From NCBI RefSeq assembly GCF_037038585.1, contig NC_092520.1:2695001-2759000 (forward strand): 64,000 bases of DNA. Reading direction: 5' to 3'. Positions 20,531 to 30,325 of the stretch are shown here, piece after piece. Position numbers and translations under genes: made by a program. Origin of the DNA: Patagioenas fasciata. Lineage: Eukaryota > Chordata > Aves > Columbiformes > Columbidae. How positions within the stretch are numbered: the stretch's first letter is position 1; each line of letters starts with the position of its first letter. The notes under the pieces are model-generated. The model did no database searches and was not told the origin of the DNA. It worked only from the letters and a program-made list of their open reading frames with translations.

Positions 20531-21040
20531 GAAGGATGGAAGGGAGTTTTCTCCCCCACCTTTCAGGGGAAAGCCCTGTGAGAAGGGGAAGAAACTCCAT
20601 ACGGACCATCTTCACTGCATGTGACAGCACCATCTTCTCCAATGAAAAACCTCTTCTCAGGCTGCACCCAAACTTAGGAGAAACTCTCCCAAAGCTGTGG
20701 AAGGTGCTCCATCAGGAGCTGCCTGCGCCGAGCAGGTGATAGATCTCACCAGCAAAGTCACAGCAAGCAGAGACCTTGGCATGTCACCTCTTTGGTCCCT
20801 CCCATCACCCAGCAACAAGACCCAGGCAGCTTTGAGCCTCCATCCCAGCTGAGGGCAAGAGGAGGGACCAGCACTGCATGTGCACATCTCAGAGACACTA
20901 ACCTGCTGCGTCCTGCCCAGGTGGCCAAGAAGCCACCAGCATCCTGGCTGGGACCAGCACTGGGGTGGCCAGCAGGCCCAGGGCAGTGACTGTCCCTGTG
21001 CTGGGACCTGGGGAGGCCAAACCGCCAATCCTGGGGTCAG
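20531..21040. other. Intron 1 unique segment
   Basis: About 500 bp with no recognisable feature. Confidence 0.55.
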
Positions 21041-21520
21041 TTTTGGGCCCCTCAGACCAAGAAAGGCCTTGAGGTGCTGGAGCGAGTGGAGAGAAGGGAA
21101 CGGAGCTGAGGAAGGGGCTGGAGCACAAGTGTGATGGGAGCGGCTGAGGGACCTGGGGGGTTCAGCTGGAGAACAGGAGCTGAGGGGAGACCTTCTGATC
21201 TCTGAACTGCCTGAAAGGAGCTTGGAGCCAGGGGGGTCGGGCTCTGCTCCCCAGGAACAAGCGCCAGGAGCAGAGGAAAGGGCCTCAAGTTGCTCCAGGG
21301 GAGGTTGAGGTTGGATGTGGGGAACAATTCCTTCCCCAAAGGGCTGTGGGGCATTGGAACAGGCTGCCCAGGGCAGTGCTGGAGTCACCATCCCTGGAGG
21401 GTTGGACAGACGGACATGAGGTTCTCAGGGACATGAGGCAGTGCCAGGGGTGGGGGAACAGATGGACTTGGTGAGCTCGAGGGTCTTTTCCAACCAAAAT
21501 AACTCTGTGATTCTATGATT
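21041..21520 (+). mobile_element. CR1 LINE 3' fragment, ~480 bp
   Basis: A forward CR1 ends CTCTGTGATTCTATGATT. From 21,117 it is almost identical in content to the copies at 14,655-15,050 (reversed) and 56,459-56,867. Confidence 0.93.
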
Positions 21521-21599
21521 CCCCCACAAGAGCAGATCAGAGATGCCGACCACCTCCTGCAAGCAGAAGCTTCAGAGGCGGGTGATACTGCAGGGAAAA

Positions 21600-24560
21600 G
21601 CCCAGGCACAAAGCCGTGTGCATGTGTGCAGGCAGGGTGCAGGCAGGGTGCAGGCAGGGTGCCCAGAAATGCAGAGCAGCGCGTGCAATGCACACAACGG
21701 GACGGTGCATCCCTGCACCATCCCTGTGCGTCGCTGGGTACGTAGAGCAGCAGCACCCATGTCTCTGTGCACTCCTGCAGCCAGAGCACCGCAGATCTAC
21801 CCCTGCACCCCAGCACCCTGGATCTCCCTGCGCAGGGCTGCAGGTGCACAGTGGCACTACTGATGTCCCTGTGCACCCCTGCACGTGCAAACTGGCTCAA
21901 CGGAGCTCTTCATGTATCCTTGCACCCTCATGCTCCCCTGCACCAGCACCAGGGATCTCCCTGTGCACCCCTGCACCAGATACGCACCCTTGCATGTGCA
22001 CACCAGCACCAGGGACCTCCCTGTGTCCCCTTGCTTGTGCACCCTTGCACCAGCACCCTGGCATCAGGGACCTCCTCATGCACCACTGCATGAGCATTCC
22101 TGTACCAGGGACCTCCTCATGCACCCCTGTATGTGCACTGAGCACCAGAGACGGCCCTGTGCACCCCATGCATCCACCTCTGCACCAGGACCCTCCTGCA
22201 TGTGCACCCCTGCACCAAGGACCTCTCTGTGCACCCCTCCTGCAGGTGAACCCCAGCACCAGGTACCTTCCAATGCACCCTCGCACCCCTGCACCAGGCA
22301 TGTCTGTGTGCACCCCTGCATGAGAACCCCTGCACCAAGGACCTTCCCCTGCACCCCAGCACTGCAGAGCTCCCTGTGCAGGGATACATGTGCACCTCAG
22401 CACCAGGGAATGTCGCTGTACAGGGATGCACATGGAGAGCAGCACCACGGATCTCCCTGTGCAGTCCTGCACGTCCACACCAGCACCAGGGATCTCTTTG
22501 TGCACACCTGCTTGTACAAACCTGCTTTTGCACCTCTGCAGCCAGGGACCCCCTACACGTGCAGCCCTGCATGAAGGACCTTTCCAAGCACCCTTGCACA
22601 TCCACCCCTGCACCACAGACCTCCCCATGCACCCCTGCACGTCCACCCCAGCACCAAGGACCTCCATGAGCAGCCCTGCATGAATACCTCTGCAAACAGG
22701 GACATCCTTGTGCACTCCTGCATGTGCACACCTGCACCACAGACTTCATGCATGTGCACCCCTGCACCAAGGACCTCCCCGTGCACCCTTGCACGTCCAC
22801 CCCAGCACCAAGGACCCGCACGTACGCCCCAACACCAAGGACCTCCTGCCTGCACCAAGGACCTCCCCGTGTAGCCTTGCACATACATCCCTGCAAACAG
22901 GGACCTCCTCATGCGTCCCTGCATGTCCACCCCTGCACAAGGAGCCTCCTGCATGGGCAGCCTTGCACCAAGGACCTTTCTGTGCCCGCTTGCACATCCA
23001 CCCTTGCACCAAGGACCTCCCATGAACACCTGCATGAGTACCCCAGCACTAGGGACCTTCTTGTGCAGCCCTTCTCGTGCATCTCTGCAATCAGGAACCT
23101 CCTCGTGCATCCCCACATGTGCACGTCTGCAAACAGGGACCTCCTACACGTGCAGCCCTACACCAAAGACCTTTCTGTGCATGCCTTCACGTCCACCTCT
23201 GCACCAGGGACCTCCCTGTGCACACCTGCATGAGCACCTATGCAACCAGGGACCACCTTCATGTGCAGCCCTGCACCCAGGACCTCTCTGTGCACCCTTG
23301 AACATGCACCCCTGCACCAAGGACCTCCTTATGCACCCCTACATGTGCACCTCTGCAGCCAAGGACCGCCTGCATGTGCAGCCCTGCACCAGGGACCTCC
23401 CCGTGCACCCCGGCATGTGCATCCCAACACCAAGGATCTCCCCATGCACCCTTGCATGTACACCCCAGCACCAAGGACCTCCTCATGCACCCCTGCACAT
23501 GCACCTCTGCAAACAGGGACCTCTTCCATATGCACTCCTGCATCAGGCACCTCCTCATGCACCCCTGCAACCAGGGACCTTCTGCACATTTACCTCTGCA
23601 CCGAGGACCTCCTCATGCACTCTTGCATGTGCACCTTTGCAACCAGGGTCCTCCTACACATGCAGCCCTGCACCAAGGACCTCCCTATGCAGCCTTGCAT
23701 GTCCACCCCTGCACCAGAGACCTCTCCATACACCCCTGCATGTCCAGTCAAACATCAAGGATCTCCCTGTGCACCCTTGCACGTCCATCCCAGCACCAAG
23801 GACCAGCATGTACGTTCCAGCACCCAGGACCTCCTGCACGTGCAGTCCTGCACCAAGGACCTTTCTGTGCATGTTCGCACGTCCACCTCTGCACCAGGGA
23901 CCTCTCTGTGCACCCCTGCATGTACACCCCTGCAACAAGGACCTCCTCAGGCACCCCTTCCTGTGCACCAGGGACCTTCTGCATGTCCACCTCTGTACCA
24001 CAGAACTCCTGCGCATACGGCTCTGCACCAGGGACCTCCTAATGCACCCTGGCACATGCACCTCTGCAACCAGGGACCTCCTAATGCACCCTGGCACATG
24101 CACCTCTGCAACCAGGGACCTCCTCCATGTGCACCTCTGCACCAGGGACCTCCCCATGCACCCCTGCAACCAAGAACCTCCTGCACATTTACCCCTGCAC
24201 CAAGGACCTCCCTATGCAGCCTTGCACGTCCACCTCTGCACCAGGGACCTCCTCACGCACCCCTACATGTGCATCCCAGCACCAAGGATCTCCCTGCGCA
24301 CCCCTGCACGCACACCCCAGCACCAGGGACCTCCTCCTGCATCCCTGCACCTCTGCAACCAAGGACCCTTCTGTGCACCCCTGTATGTGCACCCCAGCAC
24401 CAGGGACCCCCCTGCGCACCCCTGCACACACACCCCAGCACCAGGGACCTCCTCCTGCATCCCTGCACCTCTGCAACCAAGGACCCTTCTGTGCACCCCT
24501 GCATGTGCACCCCAGCACCAGGGACCCCCCTGCGCACCCCTGCGTGTGCACCCCAGCACC
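21600..24560. repeat. Large minisatellite, ~39-42-bp unit
   Basis: About 70 degenerate copies of a unit like GCACCAGGGACCTCCCTGTG then CACCCCTGCATGTGCACCC. Units are close to multiples of three, so long frames arise (22,911-24,728 and 23,240-24,871, plus strand; several antisense), reading Cys/Thr/Pro/His-rich repeats. Overlapping frames of similar quality argue against coding. A near-identical 120-bp duplication lies at 24,300-24,540. Confidence 0.94.
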
Positions 24561-24984
24561 CGCGCAGGGTCCTGGGTCTCTCCGCAGGCTGGAAGCGGAG
24601 CTGCCACCCGGCCCGTTGCAGCGTCCCCCCCATCGCTGCAGCCCTGTCACCCTGCCAAGAGCCCGACCTTTGGGCCAGGTGGCCGCGGGCCAAGGCCGGT
24701 CCCAGCCCCCGGTTTAGCCCAGGACTAACCCTCTCACTGCGGGGCCAGATCCTGCCCAATGGACACCAGCACAGGGCACCCATGGGTGCCACCTTGGGGT
24801 GTCTGGGCCTCAAGGATGCATATCCCAGCTGCTCCAGCCCCTCCGCTGCTTCATTAATTAGAGGCTTTTAATTAAAGTGGGGGCAGGCATGGGGACAAGG
24901 AATAAGGGGGGTGGTTCTGGGTGACACGTCCTCCGTGTCACCCAAGGGTGTTCAAAATGCCAGCAGAAGGGAAAGAAAGAAGCA

Positions 24985-25275
24985 CAAATGGGCAGAGTTA
25001 AGCGGATTTTGGAATTGGGTAAAAATGGGGAGATTTGGGGGCATTTTGGCTCTGGGGAAGGGCGATTTTGGAATCGAGGAAGAAAAGGGACAAAAGGGAA
25101 GATTTAAGGGGATTTTGGCACTGGGGGCAAAAACTGGAAGATTTAAAGGGATTTTGGAACTGGGGAAGGAAAGAGGTAAAAATGGGCTGAGTTAAGGGGA
25201 TTTTGGCCCCGGGAAGGGGCACAAATGGGCAGAGTTAAGGGGATTTTTTTACACCAGGGATGAAAAGGGGCAAAA
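24985..25275. repeat. Short minisatellite
   Basis: Five to six degenerate units around AGATTTAAGGGGATTTTGGC and ACTGGGGAAGG. Confidence 0.75.
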
Positions 25276-26340
25276 ATGCAGCCCACGTGCCTCAGTTTCC
25301 CCCAGCGTGGTGTGAAAACCGGGCAAAGCATCACGACAGAAGAGCCAAGATTCACCCATCCTCATCCTCCCCGTGCAACACCTTTAATTATAGACTCCCA
25401 GTAACGCCGCAAAATGAGCAAACTCCCAAAAGTGGCCTAAAAACCTGGTTTCTACGGGGATTTACATAGCGAACGGAGGGATAAATAGGGGCAAAGATGC
25501 CAAATGTTGGCCAAGGGATATATGGCATGGATCCGGTCGTAGAGATGAAGCTAAAGTGAGGATGAGATCTGGAGGATGAGCTGAGGATGCTAGGGAGGGA
25601 TGGGGGGCTTTTACGCAAGTGTCCCTGGGAATGTGACCCCAATGTGTCCCTCCGGGGATCCCCCTCTGTCCCCGATGACATTTTTGGGGTGCAGCAGGTG
25701 GGACGGCAGCGGCCGGGGCGCCGGGGGGGTCGCGTTCCCACGACTCCTCCGCTCCCGCGAGGTGCTATATTTAAATCAATATTTTCCTGTTTAATCCGAC
25801 CGCTGCTAAGTCAACAAACAAGAGCATGGCAGCGAACATACCTAATTTTCCATCCCGTGCTGGATTCGGCCACGGGGAAAAAGAAAGAGGCGAGGGGATG
25901 CCAGCCTGGCATCCCGCTCATACCTTCACCGAGAAGCAAACAGACCCCCAAATTCACCCAAAAGCACCCCAAATGGGCCGAGTTCCCTCACATGTGTGCG
26001 GCTCATGGGATGCCGGAGGTAGAAAAACATCCATGTTTTGAGTTTTTTGTGGATGTTTTCTTGCTTTCTTCAAAGCATCTTTTAGTGGGACGTGCTGCTG
26101 GGGAATGAAAAGCCTCGTGCCCGGCGTCAGACACGGGGTGAAGGAGCAATTCTGCATCCAGGACGGTCTGGCCGGCTCCGGCCCCATGGAGGATCGCTGG
26201 AAAGCACCCAGGACAAACAGTCCTGCCGCCCAGGGAGAACAGCACGTTATCGCTCTGGGACGCGCCGGGCGGCCCAACCCGGCAAACAGCACAAAAACCC
26301 TGCCAAAATCACCCCCAAACCATGGGGGCTGCGGAAATAA
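25276..26340. other. Intron 1 unique segment with AT-rich motif cluster
   Basis: The patch at 25,690-25,860 joins a CpG-rich stretch to AT-rich sequence, with TGCTAAGTCA (MAF/AP-1-like) overlapping GTCAACAAACA (forkhead-like) near 25,803-25,819. The rest shows nothing. Confidence 0.35.
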
Positions 26341-26350
26341 TCCCGGGGGA

Positions 26351-26890
26351 ATGATGCTGCAGGGATGCCGGACCCCAAGAGAATATTTTGGGGGAATGAT
26401 GCTGCAGGGATGCGATCCCCAAAAGAATATCTTGGGGAGTGATGCTACAGGGATGCTGGACCCCAAAATAATCTCTTGGGAGTGATGCTGCAGTGATGCT
26501 GGACCCCAAAATAATCTCCTTGGGAGTGATGCTACAGGGATGCTGAACCCCAAGAGAATATTGGGAGAATGATGTTGCATGGATGCTGGTCCCCAAAAGA
26601 ATATCTTGGGGGAATGATGCTGCAGGGATGCTGAACCCCAAAAGAATATTGAGGGAATGATGTGGCAGGGATGCTGGACCCCAAAAGTAATCTCCTGGGG
26701 AGTGATGCTACAGGGATGCTGAACCCCAAGAGAATATCTTGGAGAATGATGCTGCATGGATGTTGGTCCCCGAAATAATCTACTGGGGGGGTGACGCTCC
26801 AGTAATGCTGAATCCCAAGGGAATATCTTGGGGGGAATGGTGTTGCAGGGATGCTGAACCCCAAGAGAATATTTTGGGGTGGCATCACTG
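26351..26890. repeat. 45-bp minisatellite with 8-bp hairpin stem per unit (array A)
   Basis: About 12 copies of a unit made of GATGCTGCAGGGATGCTGGA followed by CCCCAAGAGAATATCTTGGG. CCCCAAGA and TCTTGGGG form an inverted repeat with a five-base loop in the best copies. Its sister array is at 28,115-29,235. Confidence 0.93.
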
Positions 26891-27690
26891 AACACCTGTC
26901 AGACCCCATTGTAAATCCCTCCCTAGCATCGTCTGCTGGAGACAGACACCAGGACAGACAGACCATCACCATGACGTGGGACGGATGCTCCAACACCCCA
27001 AAATCCCCAAGCAGCAATGACCTCTTCCCCAAGCAGACGACCGACCTCAGGATGCCGGCTCTTTCCATTGAGTTAGGGAGGGGAAAACAAATAAAATACG
27101 AAATAAAGCTTATTTCTTCTCCATCGGTCAGGGAACACGTAAATCTCCGCTCCCCGCCAGCCGTCCCGGTGCCAAGTTATATCCGGTCCTTGATGCTCTC
27201 GCCTATAATTAAAGCAACTCCCTTGCAGGGCTCGGTCCCCATCCACCCCCCCAGCCCTGGCTGGTGCCATCTGAAATAAAACATCCCCGCTCCGCTATAT
27301 CATAAATCAAAAAGAGAAATAAAAATGCTGGTTTCGGTTGCATTATGGCTGCAGCACAAAGCAATTCAAAGGCAGGAGAGAGATTTGAAGATACAGCTGC
27401 GGTGTTGCCCTTAAAAGGGAAAATTCGCACCCGGCCGGCGGGTTCGAGCAAGGTGAGGAGCAGCATCCCCAGGGTCCGGCCCTGCGGGGCGGTCCATGTC
27501 CCCAAAATGATGCTCGGCCAAACTGGGCTCCCAGTTGCCAAAGCCCAGTGTTGGATGCGGTAAAAATCCACCCAAAATGATGCCAAAGTGACCAGGGTTG
27601 GGGGAGGTGTATCGGGGTGCAGGGGGCAGCAGAGCATCCCTGATACTGGGGTCACCATGGAGTGGGCACCGTCCCCGGGGCACCGCCTGA
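26891..27690. other. Unique spacer between sister minisatellites
   Basis: About 800 bp with no called gene. AT-rich motifs (TATAATTAAAGC near 27,204) occur, but nothing is diagnostic. Confidence 0.5.
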
Positions 27691-27693
27691 ATG

Positions 27694-27788
27694 AGAAATA
27701 TCTCTTTATAAATTATTAATAGACACCGCCTATTATATAAACTTAACATATTAATAATTTAGTAAGAGATATTTCTTTATAAAGAAAT
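27694..27788. repeat. AT-rich inverted repeat (28-bp arms) plus 18-bp palindrome
   Basis: The arms 27,694-27,721 and 27,749-27,776 are reverse complements with 26 of 28 positions matching, around a 27-bp spacer. The right arm runs into a perfect 18-bp palindrome, ATTTCTTTATAAAGAAAT, at 27,771-27,788. An RNA from either strand could form an approximately 83-nt hairpin. Confidence 0.8.
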
Positions 27789-28114
27789 GCTGCTGGGCAC
27801 GCTGCCTTGCCCTGGGGACCTGCCGATGTCCCCATGGTGCCATCAGCCGCAGCCCGAGAGGTTCCTCGTTACCCCGCTTAATTATAACGCTTAACGCTTC
27901 AAGAGCACTTTTCACACCGAGATCACAGAGGACAAACGCCTCACTTTGAACTGATACATCAGGCAAAACGGCTGCAAAATTCACTCATGATTATTCGCAA
28001 GGGGATGTTTTACGCAGGATCCAAGAGCTCCCTGTTCTTGGCCACCAACAGCTGTTGTCCAGCAATGGGGACAACAGCTGGAGAAGGAGCTGGATGGCAG
28101 GCAGAGCCCCCCAG

Positions 28115-29235
28115 GACAGTATCTTGGGAGAATGGTGCTGCAGGGGTGCTGGACCCCAGGAGAACACCTTGGGAAAATGATGCTATGAGGATGCCAGACC
28201 TCAGGGGAATATTTTGGGGAATGATACTGCAGGGATGCTGGATACCATGAGAACATCTTGAGGGAGTGATGCTGCAGGGATGCTGAACCCCAAGAGAATA
28301 TCTTGAAGATGTGATGCTATGGCGATGCTGGATCCCAGAGAACATCTTGGGGGGACGATGCTGTGGGGATGAGGAACCCCAAGAGAACACCTTGTGGGGG
28401 ATAATGCTATAGGGTGCTAGATCCCAAGAGAATATCTTGGGGGAATGACGCTGCAGGGATGCTGGTCCCCAAAATAAGATATTCAGGGGGACAATGCTGA
28501 AGGCATGGTGAACCCCAGAAGAACATCTTGGGGAAATGATGCTGTGGGGATGCTGGACACCAGGGGAATATTTTAGGGAAGGATGCTGTGGGTATGCTGG
28601 ATCCCAGGGGAATATCTTGGGGGGGACGATGCTGGACCCTAGGAGAACATCTTGAGGATGTGATGCTGTGGGGATGCTGCATCCCAGAGAACATCTTGGG
28701 GGGATGATGCTGTGGGGATGAGGAACCCTAAGAGAACACCTTGTGGGGGATAATGCTATAAGGTGCTAGATCCCACAAGAACATCTTGGGGGAATGATGC
28801 TGCAGGGATGCTGGATACCATGAGAATATCTTGAGGGAGTGATGCTGTAGGGGTGATGGACCCCAAAAGAATGCCCTGAGGGGAGGATGTTGCAGGGATG
28901 TCAGATCCCAAGAGAATATCTTGGGGGAATGACGCTGCAGGGATGCTGGTCCCCAAAATAATATATTCGGGGGGACAATGTGAAGGCATGGTGAACCCCA
29001 GAAGAACATCTTGGGGAAATGATGCTGTGGGGATGCTGGATCCCAGGGGAATATCTTGGAGGGGATGATGCTCTGGGGATGCTGAACCCCAAGAGAACAT
29101 CTTGGGGGAAATAATGCTACAAGGATGCTGAACCCCAGGAGAATATCTTGGCAGAATGATGCTGCAGAGATGAGGAACCCCAGGAGAACATCTTGGGGAG
29201 ATGATATTGCAGGGATACCTGACCCCAGGAGTAAC
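28115..29235. repeat. 45-bp minisatellite with hairpin stem (array B)
   Basis: About 25 copies of the same type of unit as array A, including CCCCAAGAGAATATCTTGGG and GATGCTGCAGGGATGCTGG, with more variants (GATGCTGTGGGGATG). It contains a diverged internal duplication: 28,380-28,560 resembles 28,735-29,030. Confidence 0.93.
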
Positions 29236-30325
29236 GGTGGAATAACCCTGCAGGGATCTGGATTTTGGGTGCATACAAACAAACCTCCCTGTGTTCCATG
29301 CAGCTCTGCCCCGGCCAGCAAGGGTTACACGGCCGGGCTCGGCCCCAGGGACTTCACGCTTGGCTGCCGGCGGCTGTTGGAAGGGAACGGTCCAGCACGT
29401 CCTCTGAAATCGGCCTCAAAGTGGGACGAGCGAGCCCTGCCAGCCCCGTTCCCGCGAGCTCTCGGCTCGTCCCCCGCGGGAATGGGTATTTCTGGGTTTC
29501 TCCCGGAGCTATTAAAAGCCCCGTGGGTGCCGCAGGGGGAGGTGGTGCTGCCAAGCGCTTCCCGGCACAAACACCCGGAGAGATGGGAACCCAAGTCCAT
29601 CTCCAAACACCAGCCGAGGGGTCAGCAATGCCAAAAAAACCCACCCCAGGAAAGACCCCAGAGCACATGGGGCGATGAAACCACCTTCGCATCCCCCAAG
29701 TGGTGTTAATTCTTCCACCAATGAGATAAAACTTTACCCATCTATACAACATTCAGTCCACCGAAATATATCTTCCCCCCTTTTCCCACGCCGGCAGCAC
29801 AACAAACCGTACGGCCCCAGGTACAGTGATGGCGATTTTTTGGGGGAAAACATGCCGATTTGCTCAATAAGGAGTACGGCATGAGGAAGAGGAATCCCAA
29901 ATAAAAGGACCATTTAAGCTCTCCTTGCCCAGGAAAAGGCAATTTTTGGTTCAGCATCTCAGGGCCAGCCCAGAGCACACCCGTTTACTGGAACTTTATT
30001 TAGCATCGCCAGGAGATGCTATGTATAAATATAGCATATAATATAGATCTATAAAACCACCTTCCACCAAAATTTGCTGCTATTTAACTTGAAAACTGTT
30101 TCTTCCCACCCAAAAATCGCCTTTTTATTGGGGAGATCACTCCTGCAAACAAGAGCTCATCCCCTTGGGACCACTGGAAAGGGCTGGGAAAGCTCTTGGC
30201 CATCCAGCAGCGCATCCGTGGATGGGAATTTGTCCCCAACGAGGGACATCCTGAAGCCACCAGCGCTTTGGAGGGGTCATGTACCTCGTGAAACAAAGGT
30301 GTTTTTAGGATGGATGGGCACTTAC
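29236..30325. other. Intron 1 segment next to exon 1
   Basis: Unique sequence up to the exon 1 donor. It is CpG-rich at 29,330-29,500, with AT-rich stretches near 30,000-30,060. No gene is recognised; a 194-codon plus-strand frame starting at 29,125 begins within the minisatellite and has no motif. Confidence 0.5.

Noticed and set aside
22911..24871. Plus-strand frames of 605 and 543 codons rich in Cys, Pro, His and Thr
   Set aside because: Two overlapping frames of equal quality in the ~40-bp minisatellite, plus antisense frames; repeat unit length near a multiple of three explains them.
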